This document shows, in pieces, positions 7,147 to 12,839 of a stretch of DNA of 14,044 nucleotides. A program made the position numbers and the translations under genes. The stretch's first letter is position 1, and every line of letters starts with the position of its first letter. The stretch is taken from positions 1-14,044 of the forward strand of contig CAZDYQ010000079.1 of assembly GCA_964509685.1 (NCBI GenBank), read 5' to 3'. Under the pieces are notes generated by a model, which had not been told where the DNA came from, did not search any database, and worked only from the letters and a program-made list of their open reading frames with translations. This DNA comes from JAMLIN01 sp964509685 (GTDB lineage Bacteria > Pseudomonadota > Gammaproteobacteria > Burkholderiales > Burkholderiaceae_E).

Positions 7147-7912
7147 GGGCTTGTCGTTGGGCCAGGCCCGCGAGCCAGCGCTCGTCCTCCTCGTCCAGGC
7201 GTCCCGCCGCCCGGGCGCGCTCGATCAGGTCGGGTCGGCGCGCGGCGGTGAGCTCGAGCGCCCGCTGGCGCCGCCAGCGGGCGATCCGGGCATGATGGCC
7301 CGACAGGAGCACGGGCGGCACGGGAATCGACTCGAACACTTCGGGCCGCGTGTAGTGCGGGCAATCGAGCAGGCCGTCGGCGAAGGATTCATGCAGCACC
7401 GATTCGTCGTCGTTGACCGCGCCCGGCAGCATGCGCACGACGGCGTCAATCAGCATCATGGCCGGCAGCTCGCCCCCGGAGACGATGAAGTCGCCGATGC
7501 AGATTTCCTCGTCGATCCGGGTGTCGATCAGGCGTTGGTCGACCGCTTCGTAGCGCCCGGCGAGCAGGACCAGGGCGGGGAGCCGGGCGAGCTCGACGAC
7601 CCGGTCGTGCGTCAGCGGACGGCCCTGCGGGCTGAGGAAGATGCGATGCGGCATGCCCTGTTCGCCCGTCGCGGCGCGGGAGGCCTCGCTCGCCGCAGCG
7701 ATCGCCGCGGCGAGCGGCTCCGCGAGCATCACCATCCCCGGGCCGCCGCCGTAGGGCCGATCGTCGACCCGCCGGTAGGCATCATGGGTGAAGTCGCGCG
7801 GGTTCCAGCGCCCGAGGCTCCACAGCCCGCGGTCGAGTGCGCGCGCCGTGATGCCGTGGTCGCAGATCGCGTCGAACATCGCCGGGAACAGGCTGACCAC
7901 GTCGATGCGCAT
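7118..7912 (-). CDS. trmD: tRNA (guanine-37-N1)-methyltransferase
   Basis: TrmD methylates N1 of G37 in tRNAs reading CNN codons using S-adenosylmethionine, preventing +1 frameshifts. It is a SPOUT trefoil-knot dimer. The 264-residue protein shows RPYGGGPGM (52-60), LSPQGRPL (93-100), LLAGRYEAVDQR (116-127), the knot region EEICIGDFIVSGGELPAM (135-152) and GLLDCPHYTRP (180-190). Arg160 in AVVRMLPG corresponds to E. coli Arg154. The residue aligned with the E. coli general base Asp169 (in EDSF) is Glu175 here (HESF, codon GAA), a conservative change. The ATG at 7912 is 11 bp after rimM. The C-terminal helical region has the usual tRNA-binding basic residues. Confidence 0.97.
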   Translation of the reverse strand: MRIDVVSLFPAMFDAICDHGITARALDRGLWSLGRWNPRDFTHDAYRRVDDRPYGGGPGMVMLAEPLAAAIAAASEASRAATGEQGMPHRIFLSPQGRPLTHDRVVELARLPALVLLAGRYEAVDQRLIDTRIDEEICIGDFIVSGGELPAMMLIDAVVRMLPGAVNDDESVLHESFADGLLDCPHYTRPEVFESIPVPPVLLSGHHARIARWRRQRALELTAARRPDLIERARAAGRLDEEDERWLAGLAQRQALDPGGDGTL

Positions 7913-7923
7913 GGGAACCGGCC

Positions 7924-8487
7924 CTAGTAGTCCGCCGCCCAGTCGGCGACGATCCGCCGGGCCGCGAGGTCGACCTCGCCGACGATCGGCTCGACGAAGG
8001 GAATGAGCAGGGTCTTGCCGGCGGGCCTGCCGGACTCGTCCGCGCCGCCGACGCGCAGCACCGGATGGGGTGCGCCGTAGTCCTCGACGGCGAGTACCCT
8101 GCCGAGGACGGCGCCCTCCTGGCCGATGACCTCGCAGCCCAGGAGATCGACCCAGTAGTATTCCCCGGGTTCCGTCGGGGGGAACGCGGCGCGCGAAGCG
8201 GCGATCTCGGATCCCTTCAGCGCCTCGGCCTGTTCACGGTCGTCGCAGCCGGCGACCTGCAGGAGGACGAGGCCGGCATGGGAACGGGCGCGCACGATGT
8301 CGACGGGCCGCCATGTCGCGGCGTCGCCGGTCTGGCGCGCCGGCCGGATCCAGGCCCGGGAAAGGGAGAGCAAGGCGGATTCATCGGGCCGGCCGTGCGG
8401 TCGGACCCGGATCCAGCCCCGGACGCCGTAGGCGCCCGCAATGCGGCCGAGCTCGACGAGATCGTCCGGGGGGGTCGGCAGGTTCAC
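7924..8487 (-). CDS. rimM: 16S rRNA processing protein RimM
   Basis: RimM binds ribosomal protein S19 and assists maturation of the 30S head. The 187-residue protein has the N-terminal beta-barrel signature GRIAGAYGVRGWIRV (14-28) and a C-terminal PRC-barrel domain beginning at EYYWVDLLGCEV (109-120), followed by the conserved EDYGAPHPVLRV, LIPFVEPIV and final VDLAARRIVADW. The start is GTG at 8487 with only a weak G-rich sequence upstream. It lies 53 bp after rpsP and 11 bp before trmD, the standard order for this operon. The linker between domains is slightly long (about residues 45-60). Confidence 0.96.
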   Translation of the reverse strand: MNLPTPPDDLVELGRIAGAYGVRGWIRVRPHGRPDESALLSLSRAWIRPARQTGDAATWRPVDIVRARSHAGLVLLQVAGCDDREQAEALKGSEIAASRAAFPPTEPGEYYWVDLLGCEVIGQEGAVLGRVLAVEDYGAPHPVLRVGGADESGRPAGKTLLIPFVEPIVGEVDLAARRIVADWAADY

Positions 8488-8540
8488 GCCGGCCCCCGCG
8501 AAGAAGCCAGGGCGCGGAACACCGGCCGACCCGGGATGCC

Positions 8541-8807
8541 TCAGGCGGCTTCGGGCTGCGAAGCGGCCTTGCCGGCCTCGCGGGCAAGACGCTCGACGGC
8601 GTCGCTCACTTGAGCGCCCCTGGATCGCCAGTACTCGAGGCGCTCGAGGGAGAGGCGCAGGGGCACTTCCTGGCCGGCCGCCATCGGGTTGTAGAAACCG
8701 ATGCGCTCGATGAAGCGGCCGTCGCGGCGATTGCGGCGATCGGTGGCGACGATGTTGTAGAAGGGGCGCTTCTTGGCGCCGCCGCGCGACAGTCGAATGA
8801 CGACCAT
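8541..8807 (-). CDS. rpsP: 30S ribosomal protein S16
   Basis: Ribosomal protein S16 (bS16), a structural protein of the 30S body needed early in assembly. The 88-residue protein begins MVVIRLSRGGAKKRPFYNIV and continues with DRRNRRDGRFIERIGFYNP, diagnostic for the family, then an Ala/Glu-rich tail. The frame is open upstream to 8918, but the ATG at 8807 gives the universal N-terminus and is preceded by AAGGA about eight bases away. It is the first gene of the rpsP-rimM-trmD-rplS operon, with a promoter-like sequence about 67 bases upstream. Confidence 0.97.
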   Translation of the reverse strand: MVVIRLSRGGAKKRPFYNIVATDRRNRRDGRFIERIGFYNPMAAGQEVPLRLSLERLEYWRSRGAQVSDAVERLAREAGKAASQPEAA

Positions 8808-8873
8808 GTGGCTATCCTTGTCCGTGACTTTCGTGCCGGGCCTCGCAAGGCGCGAAATCCCGGAAAACCGGAA

Positions 8874-8902
8874 ATTGTAGCGCCCGCGCCCCCCCGAGGC
8901 AA
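8874..8902 (-). promoter_or_regulatory. Candidate rpsP operon promoter
   Basis: On the minus strand TTGCCT (8902-8897, 4/6 to TTGACA) is followed by exactly 17 bases and TACAAT (8879-8874, 5/6). The likely start is near 8867, leaving about 60 bases of leader. The spacer is almost pure G/C with a run of seven G. The leader holds a small CCGG-TTTT-CCGG repeat and a GCCT/AGGC pairing of unknown meaning. Confidence 0.65.
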
Positions 8903-8926
8903 CATGACCCGCGCGCAAGCCACCCT

Positions 8927-10057
8927 TCAGAAGAGCGAGGCCTGGGCGCCGTCGCCCCCAGGCTGCGCTTGCGCGGGCGGCGCGAAGCGCTCGGCCGTGA
9001 GCGGTACGCGGTCGCGGGACAGGCCATGCCGGCGAACGGCCATCGCGAAGCGGCGCGCGATGAGTTCCGCCCAGACGCCCTCGCCCCTCATGCGGTCGTG
9101 GAACCGGGGATCGTTCATGCGCCCGCCGCGAAGGTCACGGATGCGCGCAAGGACCCGCTCGGCGCGGTCCGGGAAGCGCTCGCGCAGCCAGTCGGTGAAC
9201 ACCTCCCGCAATTCGTGCGGCAGGCGCAGCACGGTGAAGTGCGCGCTGCGCGCGCCTGCCCGGGCCGCCGCCTCGATCACCGCCTCGATGTCGCCGTCGT
9301 TCAGGAACGGCACGATCGGGGCCACCATCACGCCGACCGGCACCCCGGCTTCGGCGAGCCGGCGGACCGTCTCGATCCGCCGCCATGGCGCGGGCGCGCG
9401 CGGCTCCCATGCGCGCGCGAGCCCGGGATCCAGGCAGGTGACCGTGACATACACGGCCGCGGTGGCATCGGCGGCCGCCGGCGCGATCAGGTCGAGGTCG
9501 CGCTCGACGAGCGAGGACTTGGTGATCAGCGAGAACGGATGCCGGCTGGCGGCGAGGACCTCGATGATCCCGCGCGTGATTCGCAGGTCCCGCTCGATCG
9601 GCTGGTAGCAGTCGGTCGCGGTGCCGATGCAGACCGGTTCGCACCGGTAGGACGGCGCGGCGAGCTCCCGGCGAAGGCAGTCGGCGGCGTTGCGCTTGGC
9701 GAACAGGCGCGTCTCGAAGTCCAGCCCCGGGGAGAGATCCATGTAGGCGTGGTAGGGACGCGCGTAGCAGTACACGCAACCATGCTCGCAGCCGCGATAG
9801 GGATTGATCGAGCAGCTGAAGAAGACGTCGGGGGATTCGTTGCGGGTGATGACCCGGCGGGCCGGTTCATCGGTGACGCGGGTGGCGGGCGACGGAGGCG
9901 GAACGCCGTCGGACCAGGCGTCTTCGACCGAGGCGAGGGCCGCCTGGTCGGGCACGCGGTGCTCCCGCGCGAAGCGTCCGGGCGGCTGCGAGACGGCGCC
10001 CCGCTTCGCCGCGGGCGGCCGCGACCGAGAGCCCTGGTTGCGCCCATTACTGTTCAT
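8927..10057 (-). CDS. PA0069-type radical SAM protein (SplB-like)
   Basis: A radical SAM protein of the group named after Pseudomonas PA0069 (also like Rv2578c), related to spore photoproduct lyase. No reaction is established for the group. With the ATG at 10057 the protein is 376 residues. It has a disordered basic N-terminus of about 60 residues, then SINPYRGCEHGC with the iron-sulfur cysteines C90, C94 and C97 (Cx3Cx2C), the family's YARPYHAYMDLSPGLDFE and GTATDCYQPIER motifs, and a C-terminal region rich in Arg ending in SLF. The frame is also open to a GTG at 10084, but that lies across a promoter-like sequence, so I prefer the ATG. It is co-oriented with rpsP 119 bp downstream and divergent from the zinc-ribbon gene. 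Confidence 0.87.
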   Translation of the reverse strand: MNSNGRNQGSRSRPPAAKRGAVSQPPGRFAREHRVPDQAALASVEDAWSDGVPPPSPATRVTDEPARRVITRNESPDVFFSCSINPYRGCEHGCVYCYARPYHAYMDLSPGLDFETRLFAKRNAADCLRRELAAPSYRCEPVCIGTATDCYQPIERDLRITRGIIEVLAASRHPFSLITKSSLVERDLDLIAPAAADATAAVYVTVTCLDPGLARAWEPRAPAPWRRIETVRRLAEAGVPVGVMVAPIVPFLNDGDIEAVIEAAARAGARSAHFTVLRLPHELREVFTDWLRERFPDRAERVLARIRDLRGGRMNDPRFHDRMRGEGVWAELIARRFAMAVRRHGLSRDRVPLTAERFAPPAQAQPGGDGAQASLF

Positions 10058-10063
10058 TTGTCC

Positions 10064-10094
10064 AGTATAGCGCGAATGCCGCACAGGCTCGCAA
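10064..10094 (-). promoter_or_regulatory. Candidate promoter of the radical SAM gene
   Basis: On the minus strand TTGCGA (10094-10089) and TATACT (10069-10064, 5/6 to TATAAT) are separated by 19 bases. The -10 ends only six bases before the ATG at 10057, so the expected start falls at or next to that ATG, implying a leaderless message. No Shine-Dalgarno is visible. Confidence 0.5.
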
Positions 10095-10110
10095 GCGCGC
10101 CGAGGCTAAC

Positions 10111-10119
10111 TGCTATCCT
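10111..10119 (+). promoter_or_regulatory. Weak candidate promoter for the zinc-ribbon gene
   Basis: TGCTATCCT is a TGn-extended -10 with a 4/6 hexamer. Initiation near 10126 would leave a leader of about 39 bases containing GGGGAAG, a loose ribosome binding site about ten bases before the ATG at 10165. No clear -35 is seen. Confidence 0.3.
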
Positions 10120-10164
10120 CGATGCTGGACCCAAGGAACCCCGTCGCAGGGGAAGCACCAGCCG

Positions 10165-11061
10165 ATGCCGAAGCCGTGCCCCCGTTGCGGGCTGGAGAAC
10201 GCCGACGAGGCAGCGCGCTGCAGGCGCTGCGACGCGCCCCTGCCCGCAGCAGCCGCTATCACCCCGGCGTTCCGCCGCTTCCTCCTCTGGCTCGCCGCCT
10301 TCTTCGTGATCAGCGCGATCGGCGTCGCCGCGCTGGTCTGGGTGCACCGGACCGCCGTACCCCTGGACGAACCGGTGGGGCCGCGGATCGACCCGGCCGC
10401 ACAGGAGGAGGCATTCGCCCGCGAGCAGGCGCTGGATGCGCCGCCGCCGGTTCCCGGCGCGAATGTCGCGCCCCCGGCCCCGGGGCCCGCCCTGCCCGTC
10501 CCCCAGCCGCCAGCGCCGGGGGCCGACGCACCCGCGGCACCCGAGGCCGGCGGGGCGTCCGGCACGGCAGGAAACCCGGACCCCCTCCCCGGCGAGGAGG
10601 ACGTGACCGACCAGATGCCGCCCGTAGCGCCGGGCGTCGACTGGAGCCGCGCAATCCTGCCGCCCACCGGGCGGCCGGCGCCCCCAACCGGTACACCGGC
10701 GTTCCCACCGGCGCCGCAGGCCGGGGACTCGCCGGCCTTTCCCGAATCGGACCCGGCAACGAGCTTCCCGCCGAACGCGCCGCAGGCGCCGGAGGCCGGC
10801 CCGGCGGACGCGAGCCCCGACGCCGGGACCGCGCCGGGCCAGACCGAGGCCCCGCCCGCACAGGGACAGGAGCAGGCGCCCGCCGATGCCCCGCCGCCGG
10901 GATCCAGCCGTTCCCTGGCGGAGGTGCAGCGCATCCAGTGCGCCGGCGAGGGATTCCTCACCCGCTTCGTGTGTCACGAGCGCGTACGGCTCGCCTACTG
11001 CGAGAATCGCTGGAACCGGCATCCGGACTGCATGGTCGACAGCAATGCCACCAACTATTGA
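10165..11061 (+). CDS. Hypothetical zinc-ribbon, single-TM, Pro/Ala-rich protein
   Basis: I do not recognise a function. The 298-residue protein starts with a compact zinc ribbon (Cys5, Cys8, Cys19, Cys22 in CPRCG...CRRC), then one hydrophobic helix at about 38-60 and a very long low-complexity linker rich in Pro, Ala and Gly (about 66-248). The last 50 residues are well ordered: LAEVQRIQC, FLTRFVCHERVRLAYCE, WNRHPDC, with Cys259, Cys270, Cys279 and Cys289. By topology the ribbon would be cytoplasmic and the linker plus four-cysteine tail periplasmic, where the cysteines could form two disulfides. That is inference. The linker is long enough to reach across the periplasm. The stop codon overlaps the response regulator start (17 bp), so the two are probably co-translated. 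The ATG is the one that includes the ribbon. Confidence 0.8.
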   Translation: MPKPCPRCGLENADEAARCRRCDAPLPAAAAITPAFRRFLLWLAAFFVISAIGVAALVWVHRTAVPLDEPVGPRIDPAAQEEAFAREQALDAPPPVPGANVAPPAPGPALPVPQPPAPGADAPAAPEAGGASGTAGNPDPLPGEEDVTDQMPPVAPGVDWSRAILPPTGRPAPPTGTPAFPPAPQAGDSPAFPESDPATSFPPNAPQAPEAGPADASPDAGTAPGQTEAPPAQGQEQAPADAPPPGSSRSLAEVQRIQCAGEGFLTRFVCHERVRLAYCENRWNRHPDCMVDSNATNY

Positions 11062-11794
11062 GCCCGACGAGCCGCAGGTGCTCCCGGCGACGGATGCGGA
11101 GGCCGAGGCGGCACGCCGGCTCCGGCGAATCCTGCTGGTCGACGACCATCCCCTGGTCGCGGACGGCTTGCGCGTCCTGGTCGAGGGCCTCCAGCCGGCG
11201 ACCGCGCTGCTGTGGACGGGGACGCTGGAGGAGGGTTTCGACCTGCTCGAGCGGGACCCCGGCATCGCGCTGGTCCTGCTGGACCTGCGCCTGCCGGGCT
11301 TCGGCGGCTACAGCGCGCTGGACCGCTTTCGCCAGAGGTGCCCGGACATGCCGGTCGCCGTGTTGTCGGGCAGCACCGAGCGGGCCCTCATCCTCGGCTC
11401 GCTGGAACGCGGCGCGCGCGGCTTCATTCCCAAGACGGCCAACCGCGACGAAACCGCCCGCGCCCTGGAACGGGTCGTCGCGGGCGAGATCTACGTACCG
11501 CCCCAGGCGATGGGCCCGGGGCAGGATCACCCGGGCGACGCCCGCGATCCGCATGTGGACGAGCTCGAGGAGGCAGCGGCGCTCGCCAGCGCCGCGATCG
11601 AGCGCATGACCCCCCGACAGCGCGAGGTACTGCGGCTCCTCGTGCACGGCCGCAGCAACCGGGTCATCGCGAAGGAGCTCGGCCTGTCCGACAACACGGT
11701 CAAGATCCACGTCAGCGCGGTGCTCAGGGCCATCGGGGCCGCGAATCGCGCGCAGGCCGTGTTCATTGCGAGCCGCGCCGGCGGCATTGCCTGA
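11045..11794 (+). CDS. Orphan NarL/FixJ-type response regulator
   Basis: A 249-residue DNA-binding response regulator. The receiver domain (about 27-145) has the acidic pair Asp33-Asp34 in VDDHP, the phosphoacceptor Asp80 in LVLLDLRLPG, the Ser in VLSGST and Lys130 in FIPKT, so all phosphorylation residues are present. A linker rich in Asp/Glu (about 158-180) leads to a LuxR-type helix-turn-helix (about 187-245): MTPRQREVLRLL, NRVIAKELGLSDNTVKIHVSAVL. No histidine kinase gene is in the window, so it is an orphan here. The ATG at 11045 overlaps the upstream gene by 17 bp; an internal GTG nearer the receiver is possible because the first 25 residues are poorly conserved in look. The hydrolase gene follows 13 bp downstream. 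Confidence 0.93.
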   Translation: MPPTIEPDEPQVLPATDAEAEAARRLRRILLVDDHPLVADGLRVLVEGLQPATALLWTGTLEEGFDLLERDPGIALVLLDLRLPGFGGYSALDRFRQRCPDMPVAVLSGSTERALILGSLERGARGFIPKTANRDETARALERVVAGEIYVPPQAMGPGQDHPGDARDPHVDELEEAAALASAAIERMTPRQREVLRLLVHGRSNRVIAKELGLSDNTVKIHVSAVLRAIGAANRAQAVFIASRAGGIA

Positions 11795-11807
11795 GGATCC
11801 GGGAAGC

Positions 11808-12809
11808 GTGTCCGATCGCCTGCGGATCGCGTCGCTGAACACCCTGAACCTGCGGCTGCCGGGGCGCCCGATCTACCAGGATCCCGGCTACACGCAGGAG
11901 GAGTTCGACGCGAAGGCCTCGTGGCTCGCCGGCATGATCGACACGCTGGCGAGCCAGCTCGTCGGCCTGCAGGAGATCTTCGACGAGCAGGCGCTGACCG
12001 AGACGATTTCCCGCTGCTCCGGCCCGCCGCCGCGATGGTTCGCGGCGCCGGAGCCGCGCGATACGCCGGACCTGCCGCGGGTCGCCCTGCTCTCCTGGCT
12101 CGATGCGCTGAGCGAGGTCGAGTCGGTCCACCGCATCCCGGAGGGATTCGCCGTGCGCCTGCCCGCCGCCCCCGAGATCGGGCTGCCCGAAACCCTCCAC
12201 GACCACTTCTCTCGGCCGGTGCTCGGCGTCACCGTCAACCTCGCGACCGGCCTGCGGCGCCGTCCCGTGCCGGCGCGCGTCTATGTCGTCCACCTGAAAT
12301 CGCGGCGTCCCAATCGCGCCTCCATACCGGGAGGCCCGGGCGAGGACATGGACGATCCGGTGATCGAGGCCCGCGCGCACATGCGCTCGTTGCTGATGCG
12401 CGCGGCGGAGGCCGGCGGCCTGCGCAGCCTCCTGCTGCGCGACCTGTACCGCGCCCGGATGCCGGTGATCGTGCTGGGCGACTTCAACGACCATGCCAAG
12501 GCGGCCACGACCAACCTGGTGGCCGGGCGCATGGCGCCGAAGAACCTCGCGCGCCGCGACATCCAGCTCTACCATGCGGCCGCCCTGCAGTCGCCGAACA
12601 TCCTCACCCACCGGATCGGCTACACGAAGTTCCATCTGGGCGAACCCGACAGCATCGACCACATCCTGCTGTCGGAGGAATTCCTGCGCGAGAGCCGCCA
12701 CGCCATCGCCGAAGTCGAGCGCGTGGACTACTTCAACGACCATCTCAGCGAAGACGGCAGGCTCGCCTCGGATCACGGGGCCATCCGGGCGAGCCTGCGG
12801 CTTCGCTGA
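11808..12809 (+). CDS. Endonuclease/exonuclease/phosphatase-family hydrolase
   Basis: A 333-residue metal-dependent hydrolase with the EEP (DNase I/exonuclease III) fold. Family members cut nucleic acids, phosphoinositides or sphingomyelin, so the substrate cannot be told. All catalytic elements are visible: Asn11 in SLNTLNL, Glu56 in LQEIFDE, His162 in VVHLKSRRPN, Asp225 and Asn227 in VLGDFNDHAK, Asp284-His285 in SIDHILLS, and Asp322-His323 in SDHGAI. There is no signal peptide, so it is probably cytoplasmic. The GTG at 11808 gives the natural N-terminus and is 13 bp after the response regulator stop; a TTG at 11766 in the same frame would overlap that gene by 29 bp and adds an unlikely tail. 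It converges on the acyl-CoA dehydrogenase gene. Confidence 0.88.
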   Translation: MSDRLRIASLNTLNLRLPGRPIYQDPGYTQEEFDAKASWLAGMIDTLASQLVGLQEIFDEQALTETISRCSGPPPRWFAAPEPRDTPDLPRVALLSWLDALSEVESVHRIPEGFAVRLPAAPEIGLPETLHDHFSRPVLGVTVNLATGLRRRPVPARVYVVHLKSRRPNRASIPGGPGEDMDDPVIEARAHMRSLLMRAAEAGGLRSLLLRDLYRARMPVIVLGDFNDHAKAATTNLVAGRMAPKNLARRDIQLYHAAALQSPNILTHRIGYTKFHLGEPDSIDHILLSEEFLRESRHAIAEVERVDYFNDHLSEDGRLASDHGAIRASLRLR

Positions 12810-12812
12810 AAC

Positions 12813-12832
12813 CGGGCGGCGGCTGCCGCCCG
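12813..12832. terminator. Hairpin between convergent genes
   Basis: A perfect 8-bp inverted repeat (CGGGCGGC / GCCGCCCG) with a 4-base loop fills most of the 30-bp gap between the hydrolase stop and the dehydrogenase stop. It could stop transcription from both sides, but neither side carries a real T-run, so it may be only a weak or Rho-assisted terminator. Confidence 0.5.
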
Positions 12833-12839
12833 TCGTCGC

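Noticed and set aside
8815..8885. Riboswitch or structured leader before rpsP
   Set aside because: Only short 4-bp pairings (CCGG-TTTT-CCGG and GCCT/AGGC) are visible, too weak to claim a regulatory RNA.
8969..10309. A 446-codon + strand frame across the radical SAM gene
   Set aside because: Shadow of the real minus-strand gene; composition is Arg/Gly/Ala-rich without motifs.
10440..10910. Possible repeat array in the GC-rich Pro/Ala stretch
   Set aside because: Only codon-level low complexity (CCG, GCG, GCC). I see no repeat unit of fixed length or spacing, so neither CRISPR nor tandem repeat is supported.
10066..11265. Long minus-strand frame opposite the zinc-ribbon gene
   Set aside because: Gly/Arg-rich antisense of a Pro/Ala-rich linker; no start signal or motif.
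10122..11609. A 495-codon + strand frame overlapping the zinc-ribbon and regulator genes
   Set aside because: It is out of frame with both real genes and gives an Arg/Pro-rich sequence without a domain. The competing frames have zinc-ribbon and receiver/HTH signatures.
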